From the NCBI RefSeq assembly GCF_001641635.1, contig NZ_LUUB01000054.1, positions 226,227 to 290,226 of the forward strand: a DNA stretch of 64,000 bases, given 5' to 3'. This DNA is from Bradyrhizobium centrolobii. Its GTDB lineage: Bacteria; Pseudomonadota; Alphaproteobacteria; Rhizobiales; Xanthobacteraceae. Position numbers and translations under genes: made by a program. The notes beneath the pieces were generated by a model, which saw only the letters and a list, made by a program, of their open reading frames with translations, was not told the origin of the DNA and ran no database searches. Below are positions 25,260-32,396 of this stretch, piece after piece; positions within the stretch are counted from its first letter, which is position 1, and the number at the start of each line of letters is the position of its first letter.

Positions 25260-25697
25260 CTAACACCAGCGGCAGCGGCCCCACGATGCACAGCAGCCTG
25301 CGCAGCTCACGGCGCAACCAACCACAAATCCGAAACCGCATCCGCCGCATCCGCCACATCGGCAACCGACGCCGCATCGGCAACCTCTGCATCCGCAGCC
25401 TCTGCATCCGCAGCCTCTGCAGCCGCCGCATCCACGAAAAGCGACTTGCACGCCGCCATTGACGTCTTCCTTGTCGAAGAGATGGAACGTGGCAAGGCTG
25501 ACGTCCGCCATCTCTTCTTCACCGAGCATGATCGCATGCCCCGGTGAAAAGTTCGGTCTTTGCTGGACGTCGCTTGTCGGTATCGCCGCTGCTGATGCGC
25601 TCCCCGCGAGCGAAAAAGTTAGCCCGGCAGCTCCCAACGCCGGCACGGCGGCCTTGGCTACACGCTTCTTTTTCGAAGCTTGCTTCACCCGCTGCAT
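25260..25697 (-). CDS. cysteine-rich TOMM/LAP precursor peptide
   Basis: The 145-residue product has a leader of about 88 residues and a core of about 57 residues with 18 cysteines, many glycines, seven arginines, two serines and no threonine. The leader starts MQRVKQASKKKRVAKAAVPA, has a hydrophobic signal-like stretch (GAAGLTFSLAGSASA), then SPGHAIMLGEEEMADVSLAT and FHLFDKED, a likely recognition helix. The core alternates GC and CR units (GCRGCGCRGC), with FGFVVGC and a final WGRCRWC. It precedes the cyclodehydratase and dehydrogenase on the same strand, so it is very likely their substrate. GGAGG about eight bases upstream favours this ATG over one at 25721. The mature product, cleavage site and activity are unknown; it could be a bacteriocin or signal. 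Confidence 0.9.
   Translation of the reverse strand: MQRVKQASKKKRVAKAAVPALGAAGLTFSLAGSASAAAIPTSDVQQRPNFSPGHAIMLGEEEMADVSLATFHLFDKEDVNGGVQVAFRGCGGCRGCGCRGCGCRGCRCGVGCRCGGCGGCGFGFVVGCAVSCAGCCASWGRCRWC
25384..25428. repeat. 15-base tandem repeat inside the precursor core
   Basis: Two exact copies of CCTCTGCATCCGCAG (25384-25398 and 25399-25413) and a third imperfect copy (25414-25428) encode the repeating CGCRG pentapeptide on the minus strand. The identity at silent positions points to recent duplication or slippage that lengthened the core. Confidence 0.75.
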
Positions 25698-25742
25698 GGT
25701 CGCATCCTCCAAATGTTGCAAGAAGGATATCCGTCAGTGGAA

Positions 25743-25771
25743 AGTCTACGCCGAGCAGACAAGGCAGGCAA
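25743..25771 (-). promoter_or_regulatory. candidate housekeeping promoter of the TOMM cluster
   Basis: On the minus strand TTGCCT (25771-25766) and TAGACT (25748-25743) are separated by 17 bases. Start of transcription would fall near 25735, giving a leader of about 40 bases before the ATG at 25697. The -10 box is a poor match, so the call is tentative. Confidence 0.35.
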
Positions 25772-25929
25772 GATTCACGAACACACCAAAACGCGATAAC
25801 GCCCGTTCAGATTGTATTCATCTTCATGAACGAATTCGCCTTTGGTGCTTCATCTCGCCGAACGCCGCGGGTTCCCTGCACGGCTGATGCAGTGCCGCAA
25901 TCGAATCCAGCTTGATACGGAGAACTGGC

Positions 25930-26799
25930 TTGGTCGATCAACTCGGACACTTCGCCTGGTACGAGCTCATCACTACCGACGTCGCGGCGGCCGGCGCCTT
26001 CTATGGCAAGGTCGTCGGCTGGGACGTGAAGGATGCCTCGACTGCTGGATTGGCGTACACCCTGGTGACTGCCGGCGACGCTGCGGTCGGCGGACTTATG
26101 GACCTGCCGGACGAAGGGCGGCGATTGGGGGCGACACCGAGATGGGTCGGCTACGTCGCCGTCGATGATGTGGATGCGACGGCCGCACGGATCGGCCACC
26201 TCGGAGGCACCGTTCTCGTACCCCCGACCGACAGCAATATTGGTCGAATTTCAATCGTCGCCGATCCTCAAGAGGCTACGTTCGCGCTGGTCGCGGGACC
26301 GATATATGGCCAGCTGAAGCCAAGCGGGTTGGATGAACCCCGACGCGTGGGCTGGCACGAGTTACTGGCAGCCGACCGGAACGTGGTCTTTGATTTCTAC
26401 CGGGAGCTTTTTGGCTGGCAGAAGGCCCATGCTGAAACCGATCCGGCAGACTTTTATCAACTGTTTGCGGCGCGCGGGCAGATCATCGGCGGCATGTTCA
26501 CCAAACTTCCGAGCGTGTCGCAGCCGTTTTGGCTCTTTTATTTCAATGTCGACGACATCGGCGCGGCTGCGAAGCGCGTGAATGCCGGCGGGGGCAAGAT
26601 CCTCCAAGGGCCGATCGAATTGCCTGACGGCTCCTGGATCGCGCGATGTGTCGATCCCCAAGGCGCTCTCTTTGCCCTCCAGGGCGCTCGGGGGCCGAAA
26701 CACACCAACCGCCCCTCCGCCGCCGAAGTCGGCTGGTCCGCCAAGTGGGGGGACGTTGCATCCCGCGGCAGGATGGTGCTTCCCCGACCGAAGCGCTAA
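25930..26799 (+). CDS. two-domain VOC (glyoxalase/bleomycin-resistance fold) protein
   Basis: The 289-residue protein contains two VOC modules. The first runs from FAWYELITTDVAAAGAFYGK to about residue 125 and the second from VGWHELLAADRNVVFDFYRE to about 255, each with the usual paired beta-alpha-beta-beta-beta units; a short tail follows. The domains have the sequence style of the CFP-30B-like group (GWDVKDAS, then GGLMDLP, and RVNAGGGKILQGP). Members include dioxygenases, isomerases and drug-sequestering proteins, so no function is firm. The TTG at 25930 has GGAGA six bases upstream. It is divergent from the TOMM precursor, which raises the possibility of a role in self-protection; this is speculation from position. 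Its stop overlaps the tail-to-tail OpgC gene by four bases. Confidence 0.75.
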   Translation: MVDQLGHFAWYELITTDVAAAGAFYGKVVGWDVKDASTAGLAYTLVTAGDAAVGGLMDLPDEGRRLGATPRWVGYVAVDDVDATAARIGHLGGTVLVPPTDSNIGRISIVADPQEATFALVAGPIYGQLKPSGLDEPRRVGWHELLAADRNVVFDFYRELFGWQKAHAETDPADFYQLFAARGQIIGGMFTKLPSVSQPFWLFYFNVDDIGAAAKRVNAGGGKILQGPIELPDGSWIARCVDPQGALFALQGARGPKHTNRPSAAEVGWSAKWGDVASRGRMVLPRPKR

Positions 26800-28088
26800 A
26801 AAACTGGACCGTTCGATCGTGGTCGCCTGGTCAGCGCGCCCGCCCCCTCAGGTGAGCTCGTCACCAGCTCCATTGCGAGCTTGTCGCCAAGAGCTGCCCT
26901 TCCCGCCAAGGCGCGGTTTGACGCGATTCGGACGTCGCCAGCGACAGCGTGCCGTCCGCGCTTGATGCTGATCGAGCTCAGCAGCGTCGCGACGGCGATC
27001 ATCACCAGGATTCCAGCAAGACTGAGCGCGATCTGCATCGCAAGCCGATCCGAGATGTCGAGCAGGGTCAGGTGGCCGGCGAGCGCCAGGAGCACGCCGA
27101 GACAATAGATTGGCAGCGAATTCTCACCACAACGCCTGGCGCAGCGCATCACCGGCGTCGACAGCCCTCGCCAATCCTGGGGAACGAACCATAACGCCAC
27201 AACCGCAAGGGCCAAAAAATGCAGCAACCGCAACGGACTGAGGTTCGATTTGTCCAACGGGTAAAGCAAGCTCGTCAAAGTTCGCGGGACCAGAGGCTCC
27301 AGCGGCTTGACGCGCACACTCAATGCGATGATCAGGCTCAAAGCCAGATAGAGAACGGCAAGGATAAGTGTCGTGCGCGACGTTACCAACGGCCGGAATT
27401 TCTCGCCCTCAACGACGCACCACGCGCCCAGCACGACCAAAAGCTGCCAAGCCAACGGATTGAAGAACCAGACGTTGTTGGGCCAGGCTGGAACGCTCCA
27501 ACCGAAGACGTGCACGAGCGCATAAAGCGATAGCGAAACGCCAAGCGTCATGTTTGGTGCTCGCAGCAGGAGCCAGAGCAGCGGCGCGAACAAAACGTGG
27601 TAAATCACAAAAACCGGCAGGACGTCGGCGTTGACAGGACGGTATTGCAGGATTGCGGCGTGCGTGAGCGTTGCGCCCGGATGTTCGAACAGAATGCGCG
27701 TATTGCTCTCGTCGGCAAGGCGATCGGCGCCTGCGAGGTAGACCATGATCGCACAAGCGAGCGTGAGCAGCAGAAATGCGGCATAGATGTCCCATCCCCG
27801 TCGCAGCGAACGGCAGATCATGCCGCTCCAGCCCTCGCGCTCACGTGCCCTGCCGTAGGCCAGCGCACAGGTCACGCCCGAGATGAACATGAATACTTCG
27901 GCGGCATCGCTGAAGCCGTAGTTGCGCAGTGTCAGCCAGCTTCCGACGTTGTTGGGAACATGGTCAAGAAAGATCCACCACAGCGCAATCCCGCGACAGA
28001 CATCGATCCGGAGGTCGCGCCCACCCGCCATGAACTCCGGCGGAGTTTCGCCGATCAATGGCTTCGAGGTGTGAGTTCGATCATGCAT
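26796..28088 (-). CDS. opgC: OpgC-like membrane protein (acyltransferase 3 fold, glucan modification)
   Basis: The 430-residue product is a polytopic membrane protein with about ten helices. It matches OpgC: DLRIDVCRGIALWWIFLDHV near the start, NYGFSDAAEVFMFISGVTC, a helix with NNVWFFNPLAWQLLVVLGAW and a late RCGENSLPIYCLGVLLALAG. OpgC proteins succinylate periplasmic or cyclic glucans. The last 40 or so residues, after the final helix, are arginine-rich; their DNA (about 26878-26926) resembles part of the dispersed repeat, so the tail may be recently acquired. ATG at 28088 is preferred, with ATG at 28130 possible; neither has a strong ribosome site. It ends four bases inside the VOC gene. 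Confidence 0.8.
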   Translation of the reverse strand: MHDRTHTSKPLIGETPPEFMAGGRDLRIDVCRGIALWWIFLDHVPNNVGSWLTLRNYGFSDAAEVFMFISGVTCALAYGRAREREGWSGMICRSLRRGWDIYAAFLLLTLACAIMVYLAGADRLADESNTRILFEHPGATLTHAAILQYRPVNADVLPVFVIYHVLFAPLLWLLLRAPNMTLGVSLSLYALVHVFGWSVPAWPNNVWFFNPLAWQLLVVLGAWCVVEGEKFRPLVTSRTTLILAVLYLALSLIIALSVRVKPLEPLVPRTLTSLLYPLDKSNLSPLRLLHFLALAVVALWFVPQDWRGLSTPVMRCARRCGENSLPIYCLGVLLALAGHLTLLDISDRLAMQIALSLAGILVMIAVATLLSSISIKRGRHAVAGDVRIASNRALAGRAALGDKLAMELVTSSPEGAGALTRRPRSNGPVF

Positions 28089-28213
28089 CTGTTGACCTGC
28101 CCGGCGTACGCGCACGCCCTCATCGGACATCGGCCGATGAGACGCTCGGCTGCTTCGGGACTGGGGGATGCCGAGCGGGTCTCCGACCAAGCGATGCGGG
28201 TTACGAGCCCCAG

Positions 28214-28402
28214 CTATCTGATGGTTGATGGTTCTTTCGTCGCCCAGCCGCTATCCTGATCACCGGGGTCGGAAGGCTCGCCGTCCTCCCAGAGCGCTTG
28301 CAGGCTTTCGTCGCTGACAACCGGTATCAAAAGCTGCTTTCGCATTTCGGCGAGGCGGGCACGGCAGTACTCACGGTAAAGCATGTCGACTATGATGGAC
28401 AT
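28214..28402 (-). CDS. small 62-residue hypothetical protein
   Basis: GAGGG lies eight bases before the ATG, and the product opens with MSIIVDMLYREYCRARLAEM, an amphipathic helix, followed by an acidic, polar tail with EDGEPSDPGDQDSGW. The strong ribosome site and ordered N-terminus support a real gene, probably one of the short lineage-specific rhizobial proteins. No function is known. Confidence 0.5.
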   Translation of the reverse strand: MSIIVDMLYREYCRARLAEMRKQLLIPVVSDESLQALWEDGEPSDPGDQDSGWATKEPSTIR

Positions 28403-28575
28403 GATCGAACCCTCGCTTGATCATCACCGTTGACGTCCCACGTGGTAGATTTCGACCATTTCAGCCGGCAGCAAAAAACATACCGCGCCGGAGGCAGTTT
28501 GTGTCCGACGAACTCTGATGACGATGTGGCGGCCAAGGCACGACACGAAATCGGTATCAGAGGGACAGCCTGGTT

Positions 28576-28704
28576 CTACAGATTAGTCGTCGCCGCGGAT
28601 CGTTGAGTTCGATCAATCGCGAACACCGTACAATTGGATTTGCGCTGGCACCTGCCAGAGATGTTTAAACTGGATCCGATGGCGGCAATTAGAAATAGAG
28701 CCAT
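28576..28704 (-). CDS. candidate 42-residue peptide
   Basis: A GAGGAG motif about nine bases before an ATG introduces a 42-codon frame beginning MALFLIAAIGSSLNISG, which resembles a short signal or membrane segment, followed by a polar tail with two cysteines. The ribosome site and N-terminus are suggestive, but no relatives are recognised and the hairpin at 28713 overlaps its leader. Confidence 0.3.
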   Translation of the reverse strand: MALFLIAAIGSSLNISGRCQRKSNCTVFAIDRTQRSAATTNL

Positions 28705-28712
28705 CACGACCG

Positions 28713-28734
28713 TCTCCTCTTAAAGGAGATTTTT
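28713..28734. terminator. short hairpin followed by five T residues on the plus strand
   Basis: TCTCCT and AGGAGA pair around a five-base loop and are followed by TTTTT when read on the plus strand. No plus-strand gene ends nearby, so this may terminate an unannotated transcript. On the minus strand the same bases provide the GGAG ribosome site of the candidate peptide at 28704. Confidence 0.35.
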
Positions 28735-28969
28735 GGCGCCACGACTTTCGCAATCACTATAGACGTAATTTTCTGGCCGCCACGTGAGCCAGTTCACATC
28801 AGCATCGATCACAGGTGAATGAGACTAGCAGGCCAATGGTGCAGCATCTTGGACTCAAGCGCACGGTTTGAAACAAAATCGGTGCGCGAACTGCAAAAGA
28901 AAATACAGATACCAAAAGTTGTTTGTCGCAGCATTTGATCCCGATGTCTTATCAAGGCTGGAGATCCCC

Positions 28970-29962
28970 ATGTCTACGGACGCAGCCGAATTCGTATCGC
29001 ATCGATTCTCGACGCGCGAGCTTCCGGAGCGGATGCGAGTCCCGCTTTGGCGCGAGACCTTCGGGCGAGGCATAGTCCATGCCGATATCGAGCCTCTATC
29101 GAACGTTCCGTTTCAGGCCGACGCAACGCTGCAAGCGATCCGGGGTTTGCGCAGGCTCGCACTGAAAGGCTCCCCCATGCGTTTCAAGCGATTGCAAGCG
29201 TGCATTGCCGATGGTGATGACTCGATCGGCGTCATCGCCTGCTCTTCCAGCAGAATTCAGCTGTCGCAGCGCGGCCAGGAGACCGAGCTTCGCGCCGGCA
29301 ATGCAATCGCAATTCTGCATTCGGAACCCGCCACCGTCAGCTATGTCGGCGGATTACAATTCGGTCTGGCCGTGCCGCGCGACGCGCTTGCGCAGCGCGT
29401 GACGAACGTGGAAAGCCTCGCCATGCGGCCGATTTCCAACCGAACTGAAGCGCTCCGACTCCTCATGACTTATCTGAAGTCGGCATTCAACGAGAGTGTT
29501 CTGGCCGTCCCCAAGCTGCGTGATGCGGTCGTGGCTCACATCCATGATCTCGTGGCGCTCGCAATCGGCGAGTGCGCTCCATTGGGCGAGAGCAGTGCGA
29601 GCGCGGTCGTGGCTGCGCGCCACAGCGCCGCACTCGACTACATCGCGGCACACTTTCAGGAACCAGAGCTTAACGTCGAGATCGTAGCTCGTTGCCAAGG
29701 CATCTCACCTCGCTATCTGCAGCGCCTGATGGCGTCGTCGGGATCATCGTTCACCGGGCATGTGAATGAGCTACGTCTCCAACGGGCGCTCAAGCTGCTA
29801 ACCGAGTCTCACGCCGGCACGCAGCGAATTTCCGACATCGCACTAGAGGTCGGCTTCTCGGATGTTTCGCATTTCAATCGATTGTTTCGGGCTCGCTTCG
29901 GCGATTCGCCGCGCGGCGTGCGCTGCGGCGGAAGGGATCCGAGCTGTGGGGCTTGCCCCTGA
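28970..29962 (+). CDS. AraC-family transcriptional regulator
   Basis: The 330-residue protein has an N-terminal cupin-like region of the AraC-binding-like type (LPERMRVPLWRETFGRGIVH, then FKRLQACIADGDDSIG) and a C-terminal double helix-turn-helix (SAALDYIAAHFQEPELNVEI, then GISPRYLQRLM and ISDIALEVGFSDVSHFNRLF, FGDSPRGVR). ATG at 28970 has GGAG nearby; an upstream start adds 34 residues of no clear character. No obvious target gene is adjacent, and the divergent partner is a small hypothetical protein. It belongs to the group with the AraC_binding_2 effector domain; inducer unknown. Confidence 0.85.
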   Translation: MSTDAAEFVSHRFSTRELPERMRVPLWRETFGRGIVHADIEPLSNVPFQADATLQAIRGLRRLALKGSPMRFKRLQACIADGDDSIGVIACSSSRIQLSQRGQETELRAGNAIAILHSEPATVSYVGGLQFGLAVPRDALAQRVTNVESLAMRPISNRTEALRLLMTYLKSAFNESVLAVPKLRDAVVAHIHDLVALAIGECAPLGESSASAVVAARHSAALDYIAAHFQEPELNVEIVARCQGISPRYLQRLMASSGSSFTGHVNELRLQRALKLLTESHAGTQRISDIALEVGFSDVSHFNRLFRARFGDSPRGVRCGGRDPSCGACP

Positions 29963-30114
29963 TCAGCGCGTGCGTGAGATGCTGCCTCAAGCTTGATTTC
30001 GAGCCATCGAAACGCACCGGGCGTGAAGCAAAGCAGTTACGAGCGCAACGAAAAGGCCGCCGGTATATGTCCAGCGGCCTTCGCGCTTACCGTGGTTCGC
30101 TGGGCGGCGCCTGA

Positions 30115-30414
30115 CTAGAGATCGACGCCAACAACGATGTTACGGCCCTGCAGTTCGGCAATCTTCATTCCGTCAGCCTGCACCTGCGCAAACTCCGGGT
30201 CCTTTGCCACGGCCTCCTGCACTTTGCCGTAAACTTCCCAACTGGCATAGCGTGTCGTGATCAGCCACTCTCCTGCCCACGCTCCGGTGTGGAAGCGGGA
30301 CAGCCGAAGAAATTCGGCACCGTGTTTTTCAAAGATTGTCTTCGCCCGCCTGGTAATCTGCACCATTTCCTCGGCCTTGTCGGTTTTGAAACGAGTAAAT
30401 TGCACGATCGGCAT
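30115..30414 (-). CDS. small alpha+beta barrel protein (ABM/NIPSNAP-like)
   Basis: The 99-residue product (MPIVQFTRFKTDKAEEMVQI, then FLRLSRFHTGAWAGEWLITT and YASWEVYGKVQEAV) has the beta-alpha-beta-beta-alpha-beta plan and length of dimeric ferredoxin-like barrel proteins. GGAGG lies six bases before the ATG at 30414, so an upstream frame extension is rejected. Function is not assigned; relatives include monooxygenase-like and heme-binding small proteins. It stands alone. Confidence 0.6.
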   Translation of the reverse strand: MPIVQFTRFKTDKAEEMVQITRRAKTIFEKHGAEFLRLSRFHTGAWAGEWLITTRYASWEVYGKVQEAVAKDPEFAQVQADGMKIAELQGRNIVVGVDL

Positions 30415-30640
30415 GGGGCTACCTCCATAGTGATGTAAAATATCCAAGAGGCATGTATCGAGCGACATTGAGGGGCACCTCAATGCAATCTCATGAAGGT
30501 TTGTCTTGGTCGACTTGGTCTTGGTTCAGGCTTCGCAAGCGACAACAACCCTGCCGTATGCTCGCGCCGTCACTGCTAGAGCGAGCAAATTGACATCAAG
30601 ACATGAGTGCTGCCGATTTGATCGGACGCACCCGAGCCAA

Positions 30641-30778
30641 TTAGCGCTCAGATGGGCGCGGAATCTCCCATCGCTCGAGGCGATCGATTGACGCCTGCCA
30701 TTCGTGCTGGCCCAGCCAAATCATGAGGAGAACCAGCGCGCCGGCGAGAGCGCCGAGGCCGAAATATAGGTTCCTCAT
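30641..30778 (-). CDS. 45-residue single-span membrane protein
   Basis: The frame encodes MRNLYFGLGALAGALVLLMI followed by WLGQHEWQASIDRLERWEI and a basic end, a typical small bitopic membrane protein with an N-terminal helix. Third-position GC bias matches neighbouring genes, but no clear ribosome site is seen, so confidence is moderate. It lies 58 bases past the carboxylase stop on the same strand and might be the last gene of that operon. Confidence 0.45.
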   Translation of the reverse strand: MRNLYFGLGALAGALVLLMIWLGQHEWQASIDRLERWEIPRPSER

Positions 30779-30836
30779 GCGCGTTGAATGCGGAGCGCCG
30801 GGAATCGTTCCTTGCATCGCGCGTTTCGCCGCGTAG

Positions 30837-32396
30837 CTACGGCCTGATCGTCATATTCCCCGGCGGCCCCGGCGTTCGCAGCGGCTCCGCCAGCCGCGCG
30901 AACTCGCAGAGCAAGGACCGCGTCGTGCGGGGGTCGATGATCTCCTCGACCCAAAACTTTTCGGCCGAGCGGAACGGCGAGCGCAGCTTGTTGAGGCGCT
31001 CCTCGATCTCCTTCAGCTTCGCCGCCTTATCCTCGGCCGCATCGATATCGGCGCGGTAGGCGGCCTCGATGCCGCCTTCGAGCGGCAGCGAACCCCAATA
31101 GGCCGAGGGCCAGGCGTAGCGGATCGAGAAGCGGTCGGCGGGCTGATGCACCACGCCGGCGACGCCGAAGGCATTGCGCAGGATCACCGTGCACCAGGGC
31201 ACCGTGGTCTGGTTGACCGCGGCCATGGCGCGGACTCCGTGGCGGATAGTGGCCGCCTTCTCCGCATCGAGACCGATCATGAAGCCGGGACAGTCCATGA
31301 GATAGACGATCGGCAGGTGGAAGGTTTCCGCGAAGTCGACCCAGCGCACCACCTTCTGGCAGGCGTCCGCCGTCCATGAGCCGCCATAGTGAAAACTGTC
31401 GCTGGCGAGCAGCAGCACCGCCCTGCCCTCGAGCCGCGCGAGCCCGACGATGATCGGCTTGCCGAAGTTTTTCGCGACCTCGAAGAACGAGCCCTTGTCG
31501 ACGACGGATTCGATGATCGGCCGCATCTTGTAGACCTGCTTGCGGTTGCGCGGCACCGCATTCATCAACGCTTCCTCGGTGCGCTCGGGATCATCGCTGC
31601 AGGGCAATGTCGGCGGCAGCTCGTAGACTGACGACGGCAGATAGGAGAGGAAGCGCCGCGCGCAGGCAAAGGCCTCCTCCTCGGTCTCGACGGCGTGGTC
31701 GATCGCGCCGGCGCGGGTCTGGATGTCGGCGCCGCCAAGATCCTCCTTCGACAGATCCTGTCCCAGCGCCTTCACCACCGGCGGTCCCGCGACGAACATC
31801 GCGGAGGACTTTGTCATGATGGAATAGTGGCTGGCGGCAAGGCGCGCCGCGCCGAGGCCCGCGACCGAGCCGAGGCCGAGCGCAACCACGGGCACCCGGG
31901 ACAGGTTTTCCGTCGTGAAGCGATACCAGCGCGTGCCGCCGATGCCGCCCGGCAGATTGGCCGCGCCCTTGGTCTCGATCGTCTTGACCGAGCCGCCGCC
32001 GCCGGAGCCTTCGATGATGCGGATGATAGGCAGGCGGAAATCGTGCGCCATCTCCTCCGCCATCAGCGGCTTGGCAGAGATCGATGCATCGGCCGAGCCG
32101 CCGCGCACGGTAAAGTCGTCGCCGACCACGACCACGGTGCGGCCGTCGATCCGGGCGCGGCCGAACACGCAGTTCGCCGGCGTCACATGTTTCAGCTCGC
32201 CCTTTGGATCGTATTCGCCAATGCCAGAGACGGCACCGATCTCGTGAAAGCTGCCTCGGTCGATCAGACCGTCGATGCGCTCCCGAACAGTGAGCCGGCC
32301 CTGGTCGTGCTGTCGCTTGACCTTGTCAACGCCTCCCATCTCCCGCGCGAAGGCTTCGCGCCGGGCGAGCTCGTCGAGTTCCGGCTTCCAGTTCAT
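30837..32396 (-). CDS. acyl-CoA carboxylase, carboxyltransferase (beta) subunit
   Basis: The 519-residue protein is a full carboxyltransferase of the propionyl/methylcrotonyl-CoA class. The N-terminal crotonase-like half contains RIDGRTVVVVGDDFTVRGGS, GSGGGGSVKTIETKGAANLP and VALGLGSVAGLGAARLA; the C-terminal half contains FVAGPPVVKALGQDL, MRPIIESVVDKGSFFEV, KNFGKPIIVGLARLEGR and PGFMIGLDAEKAATIRHG. It transfers CO2 from biotin-carrier to an acyl-CoA. A free biotin carrier lies at 33398 on the other strand, but no biotin carboxylase is in the window. Its start overlaps the 3' end of the IclR gene by 71 bases, so both are on one transcript. Substrate is not known. Confidence 0.9.
   Translation of the reverse strand: MNWKPELDELARREAFAREMGGVDKVKRQHDQGRLTVRERIDGLIDRGSFHEIGAVSGIGEYDPKGELKHVTPANCVFGRARIDGRTVVVVGDDFTVRGGSADASISAKPLMAEEMAHDFRLPIIRIIEGSGGGGSVKTIETKGAANLPGGIGGTRWYRFTTENLSRVPVVALGLGSVAGLGAARLAASHYSIMTKSSAMFVAGPPVVKALGQDLSKEDLGGADIQTRAGAIDHAVETEEEAFACARRFLSYLPSSVYELPPTLPCSDDPERTEEALMNAVPRNRKQVYKMRPIIESVVDKGSFFEVAKNFGKPIIVGLARLEGRAVLLLASDSFHYGGSWTADACQKVVRWVDFAETFHLPIVYLMDCPGFMIGLDAEKAATIRHGVRAMAAVNQTTVPWCTVILRNAFGVAGVVHQPADRFSIRYAWPSAYWGSLPLEGGIEAAYRADIDAAEDKAAKLKEIEERLNKLRSPFRSAEKFWVEEIIDPRTTRSLLCEFARLAEPLRTPGPPGNMTIRP

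Larger units (their letters stand above)
28403..28969. other. 567-base intergenic region upstream of the AraC regulator
   Basis: This gap lies between two divergent starts. It contains a short possible frame on the minus strand (28576-28704), a hairpin with a T-run (28713-28734), and a TTGAGTTCGATCAA sequence at 28603-28616 that resembles an FNR box but is more than 200 bases from either start. No other gene is supported. Confidence 0.4.

Noticed and set aside
25022..25291. An 89-codon minus-strand frame overlapping the precursor end and touching the YcaO start
   Set aside because: Its overlap with the core and lack of conserved features suggest it is incidental, though its stop overlaps the YcaO start codon. 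The hairpin at 25191 cuts through it, arguing against a real gene.
25384..25428. Possible short CRISPR-like or satellite repeats
   Set aside because: The 15-base units are in frame with the precursor core, have no spacers and encode the CGCRG repeat.
23676..25547. Long plus-strand open frame opposite the YcaO cyclodehydratase and precursor genes
   Set aside because: The minus-strand reading gives intact YcaO motifs and the cysteine-rich precursor. The plus frame encodes low-complexity Ala/Ser repeats that reflect the GC-rich core.
28603..28616. Second FNR/FixK-like box TTGAGTTCGATCAA
   Set aside because: It is more than 200 bases from either flanking gene start, and a match of this quality is expected about once by chance in the window, so I list it only as an observation.
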